DNA from: Balnearium lithotrophicum
GTDB lineage: Bacteria; Aquificota; Aquificia; Desulfurobacteriales; Desulfurobacteriaceae
Direction of reading: 5' to 3'
NCBI RefSeq assembly: GCF_900182585.1
Contig: NZ_FXTM01000005.1
Span: 1-32,048 of the forward strand
Length of the DNA stretch: 32,048 bases
Both the position numbers and the translations under genes were made by a program. Positions 16,964 through 26,331 of this stretch are shown one piece after another. Position 1 is the stretch's first letter. Every line of letters starts with the position of its first letter. The notes below the pieces were generated by a model. The model saw only the letters and a list, made by a program, of their open reading frames with translations. It did no database searches and had not been told where the DNA came from.

Positions 16964-18760
16964 TTACTCCACTTTTAAAACTGCTAAAAATGCCTCCTGG
17001 GGAACCTCAACTTTTCCTAACATTTTCATCTTCTTCTTACCCTCTTTCTGCTTTTCGAGGAGCTTCTTCTTCCTCGTAACGTCTCCACCGTAACACTTTG
17101 CTAAAACGTCCTTTCTCAGTGCCTTTACGTTTGAGCGGGCAATTATCTTGTTTCCTATTGCCGCCTGAATGGCAACCTCAAAGAGCTGCCTTGGAATTAT
17201 CTCCTTCAGCTTATCAACCAACTGCCTTCCCCTCTGGTACGCTTTATCCCTGTGAACTATTACAGAGAGGGCATCAACAGGCTTTCCGTTTATCAGGATG
17301 TCAAGTTTAACGAGGTCTCCAGGCCTGTAACCTGCGAACTCGTAGTCGAACGATGCGTACCCTCTTGAAACGGACTTTAACTTGTCAAAGAAGTCAAAGA
17401 GAATCTCTGAAAGTGGTATATCGTAGCGGAGCTCCACCCTTTGCTGGTCTAAGTACGAAAATCCCGTTTGGATGCCTCTCCTATCCTGACAGAGCTGCAT
17501 AACTGGTCCTACGTACTCTGAAGGAGTAATTATGGAAGCGGAAATGTAAGGTTCCTCAATCCTTTCAATCTTTTCAGGGGGAGGCATCTGGGCAGGGTTC
17601 TGGACATCAACAGAACTTCCGTCCTTAAGGTAAACCTTGTATATAACACTCGGGGCTGTTGCTATGAGGTTAAGACAAAACTCCCTCTCAAGTCTCTCCT
17701 TTATTACCTCCATGTGTAGGAGTCCCAAAAATCCACACCTGAAACCGAAACCTAAAGCTGCCGAAGTTTCAGGCTCAAAGAAGAGGGCAGCATCGTTCAG
17801 CTTTAACTTTTCTAAAGCTTCCTTAAGGTTTTCATAGTCGTCCGAATCCACAGGATACAGTCCGGCAAAAACCATCGGCTTTGCAGGTCTGAAACCGGGG
17901 CAGGGCTCATCTGTGGGATTTTCGGCATCGGTTATCGTATCTCCTACCTGGGTATCCTCAATGTTTTTAATGTTTGCAGCTATCCAGCCAACCTCACCTG
18001 CAGAGAGCTTTTCCGTCTTGACCATATTCGGAGACTGAGTTCCAACCTCTACAACTTCAAACTCCTTGTCGTTGGACATGAGCTTTATTCTCATTCCTGG
18101 CTTTATCTCTCCGTCAAAAACCCTTATGTAAGGGATAACACCCCTGTAGTTATCGTAAAAGGAGTCAAAAATCAGAGCCTTTAACGGCCTATTAGGGTCT
18201 CCCGATGGGGGTGGTACTTTCTTAACAATAGCTTCAAGAATCTCCTTTATCCCTATTCCCTCCTTTGCTGAGGCAAGTATGGCATCGTCTGGATCCAATC
18301 CCAAAACGTCTGCAATCTGCTCCTTTACCCAGTCGGGATTTGCACTTGGAAGGTCTATTTTGTTAATGACGGGAATTATCTCAAGACCGGCATCCAAGGC
18401 TAAGAAAAAGTTTGCAATTGTCTGGGCCTCAACTCCTTGAGTTGCATCTATGACTAAAAGAGCTCCCTCACAGGCAGACAGGCTCCTCGAAACCTCGTAC
18501 GTAAAATCAACGTGGCCTGGAGTATCTATTAGGTGCATCGTGTAGGTCTTCCCGTCATCTGCAGTGTACTTCATTCTAACGGCGTTGAGCTTTATCGTGA
18601 TTCCCCTCTCCCTCTCAAGCTCCAAAGTATCCAACATCTGCTCCTTCAGCTCTCTTTTAGAAACAGTACCAGTAAACTCAAGAAGCCTATCTGCCAACGT
18701 TGACTTTCCGTGGTCTATGTGGGCAATTATGCAAAAGTTCCTAATAAGCTCCTGGTTCAT
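16964..18760 (-). CDS. lepA: Elongation factor 4 (back-translocating GTPase LepA)
   Basis: The 598-residue translational GTPase matches LepA/EF4 in full length. It has the G1 motif [15 protein letters not shown] in switch I, DTPGHVDF, and NKIDLPSA as G4. The EF-G-like domains II, III and V follow, and the LepA-specific C-terminal domain includes the signature [20 protein letters not shown] and [20 protein letters not shown]. It acts on the 70S ribosome during initiation or elongation, particularly under ionic stress, according to family knowledge. The ATG at 18760 has GGAGAGG upstream. It lies 39 nt downstream of thiD, and the gap contains TATATT on the minus strand, so it may have its own promoter. 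Confidence 0.97.
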   Translation of the reverse strand: MNQELIRNFCIIAHIDHGKSTLADRLLEFTGTVSKRELKEQMLDTLELERERGITIKLNAVRMKYTADDGKTYTMHLIDTPGHVDFTYEVSRSLSACEGALLVIDATQGVEAQTIANFFLALDAGLEIIPVINKIDLPSANPDWVKEQIADVLGLDPDDAILASAKEGIGIKEILEAIVKKVPPPSGDPNRPLKALIFDSFYDNYRGVIPYIRVFDGEIKPGMRIKLMSNDKEFEVVEVGTQSPNMVKTEKLSAGEVGWIAANIKNIEDTQVGDTITDAENPTDEPCPGFRPAKPMVFAGLYPVDSDDYENLKEALEKLKLNDAALFFEPETSAALGFGFRCGFLGLLHMEVIKERLEREFCLNLIATAPSVIYKVYLKDGSSVDVQNPAQMPPPEKIERIEEPYISASIITPSEYVGPVMQLCQDRRGIQTGFSYLDQQRVELRYDIPLSEILFDFFDKLKSVSRGYASFDYEFAGYRPGDLVKLDILINGKPVDALSVIVHRDKAYQRGRQLVDKLKEIIPRQLFEVAIQAAIGNKIIARSNVKALRKDVLAKCYGGDVTRKKKLLEKQKEGKKKMKMLGKVEVPQEAFLAVLKVE

Positions 18761-18783
18761 TCAACCTCTCCAAATGATTTTGT

Positions 18784-18803
18784 CTAAAAATATACGTTTT
18801 TAG
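18784..18803 (-). promoter_or_regulatory. AT-rich palindrome with a -10-like box between thiD and lepA
   Basis: CTAAAAA (18784-18790) and TTTTTAG (18797-18803) form a 7-bp inverted repeat with a 6-nt loop that overlaps the thiD stop codon. On the minus strand it contains TATATT (plus-strand 18789-18794) upstream of lepA. It could be a weak terminator for thiD or part of a lepA promoter; the sequence does not decide between them. Confidence 0.3.
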
Positions 18804-19513
18804 AGTAATGAGTACAGCTGTTTAGCTCCACTCAAGAGTATTGATTTTCTCCTGTACTCCTCTAAGAACTTTGAACTTTCAAGAAATGCCTCACTTAGGG
18901 GTTTTCCCTTTGCAAGTAGTGCCGTTAGTGAAGATGAGAATGCACACCCCGTTCCCCTCACAACCCTACCGTCCCTCCTGTGACAGACCTCAGAAACAAG
19001 TTCACCCTCAATAAACAACCTATCACAAACAAGGTCACCCTTCGGAATTCCCTTTACAACTAAATTCTTCCCTCTAACAAAATCTCCTATCAATTTGTAT
19101 TCATCAACGTTCGGCGTTAAGACGGTTGCAACATCTATCAAGGGAGAAATTACAGAAATCCTGTCTATAAATGACTTTCCAAAGGTAGGTGATAAAACGG
19201 GGTCAAAAACAACAGGTACATCCAAACTTTTCAACCTTTCTGCTATTTCTTCATTAACATCTCTATCCCTGTGAGGAATTCCGACTTTTACCCCCCTTAC
19301 ATCAATCTCGTCAAAAATCAGGTCAATCTGCTGTAAAAGGAGCTCCCCATCTGTGAATGAAACCGACAGAACTCCCTTAGTATTCTGTGAGGTGTTTACC
19401 GTAATAACGGCAGTTCCCAAAAAGCCAAAGATGTTAAAGGTTCTAACGTCCCTTAGTATCCCTGCTCCACCTGTAGGATCAAATCCTGCAACTGTTAGAA
19501 GGAAGTCCTTCAT
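18800..19513 (-). CDS. thiD: Hydroxymethylpyrimidine/phosphomethylpyrimidine kinase
   Basis: ThiD phosphorylates HMP to HMP-P and HMP-PP for thiamine synthesis. From ATG 19513 the protein has 238 residues and begins [19 protein letters not shown], with the substrate-binding motif at the N-terminus as in other ribokinase-fold ThiD proteins. [20 protein letters not shown] and the anion-hole and catalytic motif [11 protein letters not shown] are present, giving a complete but short ThiD. ATG 19513 is chosen over a TTG 13 codons upstream because GGAG lies 5 nt before it and the extra residues do not fit the fold. No TPP riboswitch can fit in the 57-nt gap to the divergent argS, and no other thiamine gene is nearby. 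Confidence 0.9.
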   Translation of the reverse strand: MKDFLLTVAGFDPTGGAGILRDVRTFNIFGFLGTAVITVNTSQNTKGVLSVSFTDGELLLQQIDLIFDEIDVRGVKVGIPHRDRDVNEEIAERLKSLDVPVVFDPVLSPTFGKSFIDRISVISPLIDVATVLTPNVDEYKLIGDFVRGKNLVVKGIPKGDLVCDRLFIEGELVSEVCHRRDGRVVRGTGCAFSSSLTALLAKGKPLSEAFLESSKFLEEYRRKSILLSGAKQLYSLL

Positions 19514-19527
19514 AACATCTCCAATAG

Positions 19528-19533
19528 TATAAT
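19528..19533. promoter_or_regulatory. Overlapping -10-like boxes in the thiD/argS divergent gap
   Basis: TATAAT on the plus strand (19528-19533) lies 37 nt before argS. The reverse strand across the same bases contains TATACT, which could serve thiD. Neither has a clear -35 at normal spacing, so only one, or a shared mutually exclusive site, may be used. Confidence 0.35.
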
Positions 19534-19570
19534 CTGGGTTCAAAGCTAACAAATTAACTCTGGAGAGGCA

Positions 19571-21232
19571 ATGAGGGAAATAGTAAAGGAGAGAGTCTTA
19601 AGTGCAGTAAGGAAAATTTACGGAGAGGATGCTGTAGGAGTTCTTGAAAGGGCAACTTTTGAGAAACCTAAAAGGAAGGAGTTTGGAGACCTTGCTACAA
19701 ATGCAGCGTTTTTGCTTTCAAAGTTGACTAAGCAGTCTCCCACGGCTATAGCAGAAGAGATAAAGAAAGTTTTAGTGGGAAGTGGTGACTTTGAGAGCGT
19801 TGAAGTTGCCGGAGGGGGATTCATAAACTTCAGGCTCTCTCAAAAATTCTATATGGAGCTCCTTGAAAAAATAGTTGAGGAGGATTTTTATTTATCAAAT
19901 ATTGGAAAGGGGGAGAGGGTTCTCTTAGAGTACGTTTCTGCAAATCCAACAGGCCCTCTACACGTAGGACACGGAAGGGGAGCCGTTGTTGGAGATGTCC
20001 TTTACAGGATAATGAAGGTTACAGGCTACAGTCCTGAAAGGGAGTTCTACATAAACGATGCAGGAAGGCAGATAAGACTTTTAGGAGTTTCAATTTACCT
20101 TAGGATAAAGGAGTTAAAAGGAGAAAAGGTAGAGCTCCCCGAGGATGCCTACTCCGGCGAAATTGAAATCTGGGGAAGGAACTACATCAGGGAGCTTGCA
20201 GAGAAGCTCCTCAAGTTAAAACCTGAAATTCTGGAACTCCCTGAGGAGGAGGCTGTTAAATTAGCTGCCGAATTTGGGAAGGAGGAGATACTTAAGTGGA
20301 TTCAGGAAGACTTGAAGGAGCTCCGCGTTGAGTTTGACAACTGGTTCAGTGAGAGGGCGCTCTACGAAAAGGGAGAAGTAGAAGAGGTCTTAGAACTCTT
20401 AAAGGAAAAGGGATACGTGTACGAAAAGGATGGAGCCCTCTGGCTTAAGACAACCCTGTTTGGAGACGATAAGGATAGGGTCGTAAAGCGCTCAAACGGT
20501 GAGTATACCTACTTTGCCTCAGATATTGCCTACCACTACAACAAAATTAGGAGAGGTTACGACAGAGGAATAGACGTATGGGGAGCTGACCACCACGGCT
20601 ACATTCCCCGTGTTAAGGCCGCAATAGAAGCACTTGGAAAGAATCCTGATTGGCTTGAGGTTATACTCATACAGTTAGTTAAACTCTTTAAAAACGGTGA
20701 AGAGATAAAAATGTCAAAGAGAAAGGGAAACTTTATTCCCCTGAGATGGCTTATGGATGAAGTTGGTGTTGATGCTGTCAGGTTTTTCTTCCTCCTCAAG
20801 CGCCACGATACTCCCCTTGACTTTGACATTGACCTTGCCCTCTCCCAAAAGAGTGAGAACCCCGTTTACTACGTCCAGTATGCCCATGCAAGGCTCTGCA
20901 GTGTAATGGATAAAGCAAGGGAGAAGGGGTTCTTACCTAAAAAGGAAAACTTAAACCTTCTTAAATCAGAAGAGGAGAGGGAACTGATTCTCAAGGCTTA
21001 CGGATTCAGGTACGAACTTCAGCAGTCCGCCTTGAAGAGGGAGCCCCACAGGATTACCTACTACTTAATAGATTTAGCCTCATCTCTTCACAGGTTTTAC
21101 AACAAGCACAGGGTTATTGATGAGGAGAATAGGGAGCTCTCTGAAGCCCGCCTCTATTTAATAGAAGGGATTAAAAGGGTGATTAAATTAGGGCTTGGAA
21201 TCTTAAATATAAATGCACCGAGGAGGATGTAA
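19571..21232 (+). CDS. argS: Arginine--tRNA ligase
   Basis: Class I arginyl-tRNA synthetase, 553 residues, full length. The N-terminal additional domain (about 1-110) recognises the tRNA D-loop. The HIGH motif appears as NPTGPLHVGHGRG, and VWGADHHGYIPR is the conserved catalytic-core segment. A KMSKS-like loop is MSKRKGN, and the C-terminal helical anticodon-binding domain has the DALR-type pattern VQYAHARLCSVMDKA. It acts on Arg, ATP and tRNA-Arg in the cytoplasm and needs tRNA for activation, as in all ArgRS. ATG 19571 has GGAGAGG upstream. It heads a tightly packed unit with the SPOR, TatD-radical SAM and nikR genes. Confidence 0.97.
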   Translation: MREIVKERVLSAVRKIYGEDAVGVLERATFEKPKRKEFGDLATNAAFLLSKLTKQSPTAIAEEIKKVLVGSGDFESVEVAGGGFINFRLSQKFYMELLEKIVEEDFYLSNIGKGERVLLEYVSANPTGPLHVGHGRGAVVGDVLYRIMKVTGYSPEREFYINDAGRQIRLLGVSIYLRIKELKGEKVELPEDAYSGEIEIWGRNYIRELAEKLLKLKPEILELPEEEAVKLAAEFGKEEILKWIQEDLKELRVEFDNWFSERALYEKGEVEEVLELLKEKGYVYEKDGALWLKTTLFGDDKDRVVKRSNGEYTYFASDIAYHYNKIRRGYDRGIDVWGADHHGYIPRVKAAIEALGKNPDWLEVILIQLVKLFKNGEEIKMSKRKGNFIPLRWLMDEVGVDAVRFFFLLKRHDTPLDFDIDLALSQKSENPVYYVQYAHARLCSVMDKAREKGFLPKKENLNLLKSEEERELILKAYGFRYELQQSALKREPHRITYYLIDLASSLHRFYNKHRVIDEENRELSEARLYLIEGIKRVIKLGLGILNINAPRRM

Positions 21233-21912
21233 TGGACGGGGATAGGAGATTTCAGGTGATTTTTGTCGTTATTTCAGCACTGCTTTTTGGATTTGCCTAC
21301 GGGATAGGTTACTACGTTGGAAAGGGAAAAGGTATAGAAGAGGAAAAAAAGATATGTGAAATTGAGAAAAAACAGATTGTTAAAACACTATCAAGAATTG
21401 CCCCTGTATCAAGGCCAGAACCTATTGAGGAGAAAGTTGTTAGTGAAAAAACAGAGGTAGAAGCAGAAAGTGAGAATAAGTCGGAAGTTGCTTCAAATGG
21501 AACAGGTTCAAACGGGACAGGAGAGGAGATTACTCAGGTTGCACAGGTTACAAGTAATCAAACAGAAGTTGAAAAGACAAAAGAGATAGCAGAAGAAGAG
21601 GTTAAAAACAGGGAATCAGAAGAAAAAACTGAAGAGGTTAAAAGTAAAGAGGAGAAAATCGAGAAAGAAGGAGAGGTCAAACAAAACCAGTCTGGTAAGT
21701 ACTATCTTCAAGTTGGCGTATTCAGAAATAAAGAAAATGCCTTAAAGCTTGCTGAGCGTTTACAAAAATTAGGTTTTAAGCCCAAAACCATATATACCAG
21801 CCGTTACGTAAAGGTAGTAGTTGGTTACTTCCAGACTAAGAGAGAAGCTTTAAAGGCCAAAAAGGAACTTTCCTCACATGGAATAAGTGCCATTTTGAAG
21901 AGGAGGAAATAG
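21232..21912 (+). CDS. Membrane-anchored SPOR domain protein
   Basis: The 226-residue protein has a short cytoplasmic tail, one membrane helix (about 9-29, VIFVVISALLFGFAYGIGYY), and a long low-complexity Glu/Lys/Ser/Asn linker (about 60-150). A C-terminal SPOR domain follows (about 152-226), with the typical YYLQVGVFRNKENALKLAERL and YVKVVVGYFQTKREALKA. SPOR domains bind denuded peptidoglycan at the division septum, so it is probably a periplasmic septal factor of the DedD/FtsN type, though not clearly either. The start overlaps the argS stop and its stop overlaps the next start by 1 nt. The linker composition is much more acidic and repetitive than the neighbouring proteins. Confidence 0.88.
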   Translation: MDGDRRFQVIFVVISALLFGFAYGIGYYVGKGKGIEEEKKICEIEKKQIVKTLSRIAPVSRPEPIEEKVVSEKTEVEAESENKSEVASNGTGSNGTGEEITQVAQVTSNQTEVEKTKEIAEEEVKNRESEEKTEEVKSKEEKIEKEGEVKQNQSGKYYLQVGVFRNKENALKLAERLQKLGFKPKTIYTSRYVKVVVGYFQTKREALKAKKELSSHGISAILKRRK

Positions 21913-23300
21913 TGATAGACACCCATGCCCATATTCACTTTCCACAGTTCGATGAGGACAGGGAAGAGGTAATAAAGGAGTGTGAGGAAAAGTTAGATGC
22001 CGTTATAACGGTAGGTTGCGATTTAGAGGACAGTAAAAGGGCAATCGAGGTTGCAAACTCAAGCAAAAAAGTCTACGCATCTGTAGGAATTCATCCTCAC
22101 GAGGCAAGGAACTATTCTGAGAGGGACTACGAAAGAATCGTTGAACTTGCCCAGAGTCCAAAGGTGGTTGCTCTTGGAGAAATGGGGTTAGACTTTTACA
22201 GAAACCTATCCCCGAAGGAAAGACAGTACGAAGTATTCCACATGCAGGTTGAAATAGCAAAGGAGCTTGACCTTCCTGTAATAATCCACACGAGGAATGC
22301 TGCCAAGGAGATGGCAGATTTCATAAAGAAGCACTTTGACGGGGTTAGAGGAGTTATCCACTGCTTTAGCGGTGAAAGAGAGCTCCTTGAATCCGCATTG
22401 GATGCGGGACTGTTTATCTCCTACGCTGGCATAGTAACGTATCCAAAGAACAGGGAGTTGAGGGAGACGTTAAAGTACGTTCCATCTTCAAGACTCTTGA
22501 TTGAAACAGACTCCCCATATTTAGCACCTCAACCTGTAAGGGGAAGGAGAAATAAACCCACCTACGTCGCATATACGGCAATGACAGTAGCAAGAGAGTT
22601 GGGACTTTCGTTTAAAGATGTGGACAGAATAACAACCGTTAATGCAAAGAGGCTCTTTAACCTACCTCTAACAGGTGAAGAGGAAAAGAAGAGGTTGGTT
22701 TACCAGGTTGGAGATAAACTCTACATCAATTTAACCTCTAAATGTCCCTGCTCCTGTAAGTTCTGTTTTAGGGGGACAGAGGACTACGTCTTGGGATACA
22801 ACCTACACCTCAAAAGGGAACCTATTCCGGAAGAGTACATGTACAGAATAAAAAACCCGGGAGTTTATAGTGAAATAGTCTTCTGCGGGTATGGAGAAGC
22901 ATTTGAAAGGTACGAAGCCTTAAAGAAGGTTGCCGAGTGGGTCAAAAAGTTTTCAAAGGATACGCCAATCAGGGTTGATACCTGCGGGTTGGGATATCTG
23001 ATAACAGAAAACGAGAAAATTTTGGAGGAATTGAAGGGACTAATTGACTCCTTCAGTATCAGCGTTAATGCTTCCAATAAAGAAGAATACCTGAGAGTTG
23101 TAAGGCCTAAATTCGGAGAAAGAAGTTGGGACTCGCTGGTAAAATTTATAAAGGATGCAAAGGAGCTTGGATTTAATGTGAGGGTAACTGCTGTTGACTA
23201 CCCTGGATTTAATAGGAATGAGTTTGAAAAATTTGCAAGGGAGTTGGGTGTGGAGTACAGAATACGGCCATTCAAGAGGTTTAAGAAATGGGAAGAATAG
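21912..23300 (+). CDS. TatD-family hydrolase fused to a radical SAM domain
   Basis: Residues 1-255 form a complete TatD metal-dependent nuclease: DTHAHIHF (His5, His7), GEMGLDF (Glu90), IIHTRN (His126), HCFSG (His150) and ETDSPY (Asp200) are the expected metal ligands. After a short linker, residues about 265-462 form a radical SAM domain with the CxxxCxxC cluster motif at Cys278, Cys282 and Cys285 (SKCPCSCKFC), a glycine segment CGYGEA, and a strand DSFSISVNA. This matches the TatD-associated radical SAM family, which is sometimes a separate gene; here the two are one polypeptide. The radical SAM substrate is unknown. The start is GTG 21912 behind AGGAGGAAATA. nikR begins 13 nt before its stop. 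Confidence 0.92.
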   Translation: MIDTHAHIHFPQFDEDREEVIKECEEKLDAVITVGCDLEDSKRAIEVANSSKKVYASVGIHPHEARNYSERDYERIVELAQSPKVVALGEMGLDFYRNLSPKERQYEVFHMQVEIAKELDLPVIIHTRNAAKEMADFIKKHFDGVRGVIHCFSGERELLESALDAGLFISYAGIVTYPKNRELRETLKYVPSSRLLIETDSPYLAPQPVRGRRNKPTYVAYTAMTVARELGLSFKDVDRITTVNAKRLFNLPLTGEEEKKRLVYQVGDKLYINLTSKCPCSCKFCFRGTEDYVLGYNLHLKREPIPEEYMYRIKNPGVYSEIVFCGYGEAFERYEALKKVAEWVKKFSKDTPIRVDTCGLGYLITENEKILEELKGLIDSFSISVNASNKEEYLRVVRPKFGERSWDSLVKFIKDAKELGFNVRVTAVDYPGFNRNEFEKFARELGVEYRIRPFKRFKKWEE

Positions 23301-23695
23301 TTAGGTTAACGGTCTCCCTTGAGGAAAAGTTATTTGAGAAGTTTGAGAAGTTTATCGAGGAAAAGGGATACCTCAGCCGTTCAGAGGCGATAAGGGATTT
23401 AATTAGGGCTGCCCTAATAGAGAAGGACTTAAAGCCTGAAAGCTTTGCCTTTGGAACGATAACCGTTGTCTACGACCACCACCAGAAGGACTTGGTTGAT
23501 AGACTAACAGAAATTGAGCACAACTACTTGGAAAACATTATCTCTACAATGCACATTCACATAGACCACCACCACTGTTTAGAGGTAATAGCAGTTAAGG
23601 GGAGAGTAAAGGAGATAAAGGAGCTTGCTGACAAGATAACTTCCCTGAAGGGAGTTAAGCACTCAAAGTTAGTATTTACAGGAATTGAACCTTAA
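23288..23695 (+). CDS. nikR: Nickel-responsive transcriptional regulator NikR
   Basis: The 135-residue protein has an N-terminal ribbon-helix-helix (residues 3-45, RLTVSLEEKLFEKFEKFI, SRSEAIRDLIR) and a C-terminal ACT-like nickel domain. The high-affinity ligands map exactly onto those of E. coli NikR (His76, His87, His89, Cys95) with an offset of +2, as His78, His89, His91 and Cys97 (IEHNY; MHIHIDHHHCLEV). It should bind nickel as a tetramer and repress or activate nickel uptake or hydrogenase genes. It is translationally coupled to the TatD-radical SAM gene (13-nt overlap). No nickel transporter or hydrogenase is in the window, and I see no convincing palindromic NikR operator. Confidence 0.94.
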   Translation: MGRIVRLTVSLEEKLFEKFEKFIEEKGYLSRSEAIRDLIRAALIEKDLKPESFAFGTITVVYDHHQKDLVDRLTEIEHNYLENIISTMHIHIDHHHCLEVIAVKGRVKEIKELADKITSLKGVKHSKLVFTGIEP

Positions 23696-23712
23696 CTTCA
23701 CAGGTTTATATT
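23685..23712 (+). promoter_or_regulatory. Candidate promoter of yebC
   Basis: TTGAAC (23685-23690, inside the end of nikR) and TATATT (23707-23712) are separated by 16 nt, and the latter lies 28 nt before the yebC ATG. This is the best-balanced -35/-10 pair I found in the window. It suggests that yebC starts a new transcript after nikR. Confidence 0.5.
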
Positions 23713-23740
23713 CTCTGTAGCAATCAATTGGGAGGTTAGG

Positions 23741-24484
23741 ATGGCTGGACACTCCAAATGGGCAAACATTAGACATAAAAAGGCAGCACAGGATGCCAAG
23801 AGGGGTAAAATCTTTACAAAACTTGCAAGGGAAATTACAGTGGCTGCAAAGGAGGGTGGAGGAGACCCTGAAAAGAATCCACGTCTAAGGGCAGCAATAG
23901 AGAAGGCCCGTAAGTTTAACATGCCAAAGGAAAACATAGAGAGGGCTATAAAGAGGGGAACAGGAGAGCTTGCAGGGGAGTCCTACGAAGAGGTAACCTA
24001 CGAGGGTTACGGACCCGGAGGAGTTGCAATAATCGTTAAGTGTCTAACAGACAACAGAAATAGAACCGCAGCCGAGGTGAGACACGCCTTCTCAAAACAC
24101 GGAGGAAACTTAGGAACTTCAGGTTGCGTTTCGTGGATGTTTGAGAGAAAGGGAGTAATCCTCATTCCGGCTGAAAACTACGACGAAGAGACCGTTATGA
24201 TGGCCGCAATTGAGGCCGGAGCAGAGGACGTTGTGAGGGAGGACGATAAGTTTGTAGTTTATACAGAGCCCTCCGAGCTTGAAACGGTCAAGGAGGGGAT
24301 TTCAAACAGTGGAATAGAGATAGAGGAGGCCAAGTTAGACCTCATCCCAACAACTACAACTAAAGTAGAGGGTGAAACCGCCTTAAAAGTCTTGAAGCTT
24401 TTAGAGGTTCTTGAGGACTTGGACGACGTACAGGAGGTTTACTCTAACTTTGATATGCCTGAAGAGGTTATGAATAATGCGTAA
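23741..24484 (+). CDS. yebC: YebC/PmpR family protein (TACO1-like)
   Basis: The 247-residue protein has the diagnostic N-terminus [22 protein letters not shown]. The central motifs are [27 protein letters not shown] and [19 protein letters not shown], followed by [12 protein letters not shown]. Family members were annotated as transcription regulators and are now also linked to relief of ribosome stalling on proline stretches; which applies here cannot be seen. The length is normal. GGGAGG lies 6 nt before ATG. Its last 8 nt overlap the start of the lytic transglycosylase gene. Confidence 0.95.
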   Translation: MAGHSKWANIRHKKAAQDAKRGKIFTKLAREITVAAKEGGGDPEKNPRLRAAIEKARKFNMPKENIERAIKRGTGELAGESYEEVTYEGYGPGGVAIIVKCLTDNRNRTAAEVRHAFSKHGGNLGTSGCVSWMFERKGVILIPAENYDEETVMMAAIEAGAEDVVREDDKFVVYTEPSELETVKEGISNSGIEIEEAKLDLIPTTTTKVEGETALKVLKLLEVLEDLDDVQEVYSNFDMPEEVMNNA

Positions 24485-25538
24485 ACTTTTCCTTACCGCT
24501 CTTTCTCTTTCCCTCCTTCCTCTCCCCTCCCTTTCCCATAGCTTGAAGGACTCTGTTTATACCGAGTCTAAAATTCTCCTTGAGTGTTCACTTAATAAAA
24601 ATTCCTGTGAAACGTTGTTGGACATTCCCTGGGACAAACCGGCCTTTCAGTTTTGGCTCTCCTACTACAAAAATAGGTGGAATAAACTAAAACTGCTTTC
24701 ACAAATTGACTCATTTAAGCTTTTCTATCCAAAAATTGTTGAAATTTTTAGGAAGGAGGGAATTCCTGAGGACTTGGCTCTCCTATCCATTGTAGAAAGC
24801 CAAGGGAACCCATCGGCCGTTTCAAAGGCCGGGGCTGCTGGGCTTTGGCAGCTTATGCCTTCAACTGCAAGAAGGCTCGGACTTAAGGTCAACTGGCTAA
24901 TCGATGAGAGATTTGACCCTATAAAGTCAACAAAAGCTGCAGCTAAATACCTAAAGGAGCTCTACTCCATCTTCCACAGGTGGGACTTGGCAATAGCTGC
25001 CTACAATGCAGGTCCCGGAAGGATTAAGACCAGGTTAAAGAAATTAGGGAATGCAGACTTTTGGGACTTAACGAAACTTCCCGATGAAACTCTCAACTAC
25101 GTTCCAAAATTTTACGCCGTTCTTTCTGTTGTAAAGGGAAGTAACATACTGAGAAATGGAAGTAAGGAAACACTAGTTACGATAAAAGTAAAAAGCAGAA
25201 CAACCCTTAGGAGAATAGCAAAAGCCCTAAACGTTCGCTATTCAACGGTAAAAAAGTACAACAGGTTTTTTAGGAGAAACATCGTTCCTCCAAACTACTA
25301 CATATACCTTCCGTCTAAATCAATAAGAAACTATCACTTATTGAAGTATGCAAAGTCAAAAAAAATCTTTATCTATGTTCCAAAAAGAAGGGAAACTATT
25401 ACTCTGATAGCGAGAAAGTTTGGAGTGAATCCAAAGCTAATTAGGGAGATTAACAGGCTTAGGAATAACAGAATCTACTTTGGAAAGCCAATAATAATAG
25501 TTAAATTAGGTGAAAAAGGAAGAGATGGAAAGAGTTAA
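24477..25538 (+). CDS. Membrane-bound lytic murein transglycosylase with LysM repeats (MltD-like)
   Basis: The 353-residue protein has a signal peptide (1-20, [20 protein letters not shown]). An SLT domain follows (about 95-215), with catalytic Glu107 in SIVESQGNP and the motifs [19 protein letters not shown] and [11 protein letters not shown]. Two LysM-like repeats come last (about 238-285, [20 protein letters not shown]; about 297-345, [19 protein letters not shown]). This resembles MltD: cleavage of the MurNAc-GlcNAc bond to anhydroMurNAc in the periplasm. No lipobox Cys follows the signal, so it is probably soluble or loosely bound rather than a lipoprotein. It is embedded in an operon of unrelated cytoplasmic genes. 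Confidence 0.9.
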   Translation: MRKLFLTALSLSLLPLPSLSHSLKDSVYTESKILLECSLNKNSCETLLDIPWDKPAFQFWLSYYKNRWNKLKLLSQIDSFKLFYPKIVEIFRKEGIPEDLALLSIVESQGNPSAVSKAGAAGLWQLMPSTARRLGLKVNWLIDERFDPIKSTKAAAKYLKELYSIFHRWDLAIAAYNAGPGRIKTRLKKLGNADFWDLTKLPDETLNYVPKFYAVLSVVKGSNILRNGSKETLVTIKVKSRTTLRRIAKALNVRYSTVKKYNRFFRRNIVPPNYYIYLPSKSIRNYHLLKYAKSKKIFIYVPKRRETITLIARKFGVNPKLIREINRLRNNRIYFGKPIIIVKLGEKGRDGKS

Positions 25539-26331
25539 GGAAAACGACACAGTTATTCTTTTTGACCCAGAGAAGAAAAAGAAGTACTTCTTAAACCTAT
25601 CACTGGCAAAGGGAAAGTTCAACACGGACAGAGGAGAGGTCAAACTGAGTGAAATTGTAGGAAAACCCTACGGTTCGAAGATAGAAACCCACAAGGGATT
25701 TTCCTACGTAATTCTCCCCGTTTCCATCTATGAGTTTATAATGAACAAACTGAACAGACTGACACAGATTGTTTACCCCAAGGATGCAGGGTACATCCTC
25801 TTGAGGCTCAACGTTAAACCTGGGGATACAGTAGTTGAGAGCGGCATAGGTAGTGGAGCTCTTACCTCAGTATTCGCTCAGGCAGTGGGAGAAAATGGTA
25901 AGGTTATTAGCTATGAGAGAAGGGAGGAGTTTATAAAGAACGCCCTGTCAAATCTGAGAAAGTTGAACCTTGAAAGTAGAGTTGAGGTAAAATACAGGGA
26001 TATATCCGAAGGGTTTGATGAGGTTGAATCTGCCGATGCCCTCTTCTTAGACGTTAGAGAACCATGGCTATACGTAGATAAGGCCTATAGAGCCCTTAAA
26101 ACGGGCCATTTTTTGGGAATTTTAGTTCCTACCGTGAACCAGGTAATTGAAACGCTTAAGGAACTGAAAAAACATCCATTTATGGACGTTGAGGTCAGTG
26201 AAATTCTACTTAGAAAGTACAAGAGGGTGCCTGAGAGGTTGAGGCCTGAGGACAGAATGCCTGCCCATACTGCATACCTAATTTTTGCGAGGAAACTTCC
26301 AGAGGATGTGAGGATTGAATGGGAGGAGTAG
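25525..26331 (+). CDS. trmI: tRNA (adenine58-N1)-methyltransferase TrmI
   Basis: The 268-residue protein (ATG 25525, AAGGAAG just upstream; a GTG 15 nt earlier is also in frame) matches TrmI, which makes m1A58 in the tRNA T-loop. The N-terminal beta domain (about 1-80) carries LFDPEKKKKYFLN. The Rossmann-fold SAM motif is VVESGIGSGALTSVFAQAVG, with ISYERREEF for ribose binding. DVREPWLYVDKAYRAL is the family's D-x-x-x-P-W active-site motif. In thermophiles this modification stabilises tRNA. It overlaps the transglycosylase gene by 14 nt and exbB by 13 nt. Confidence 0.93.
   Translation: MERVKENDTVILFDPEKKKKYFLNLSLAKGKFNTDRGEVKLSEIVGKPYGSKIETHKGFSYVILPVSIYEFIMNKLNRLTQIVYPKDAGYILLRLNVKPGDTVVESGIGSGALTSVFAQAVGENGKVISYERREEFIKNALSNLRKLNLESRVEVKYRDISEGFDEVESADALFLDVREPWLYVDKAYRALKTGHFLGILVPTVNQVIETLKELKKHPFMDVEVSEILLRKYKRVPERLRPEDRMPAHTAYLIFARKLPEDVRIEWEE

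Noticed and set aside
19514-19570. TPP riboswitch upstream of thiD
   Set aside because: The gap to argS is only 57 nt, shorter than the aptamer, and no conserved THI-box sequence is seen.
21421-21700. Low-complexity Glu/Lys tract of the SPOR protein as a frameshift or degraded gene
   Set aside because: The reading frame stays open and joins an intact membrane helix to an intact SPOR domain. Such linkers are normal for septal SPOR proteins.
23696-23740. NikR operator next to nikR
   Set aside because: No dyad resembling GTATGA-N16-TCATAC is present. The gap is better read as the yebC promoter and ribosome binding site.
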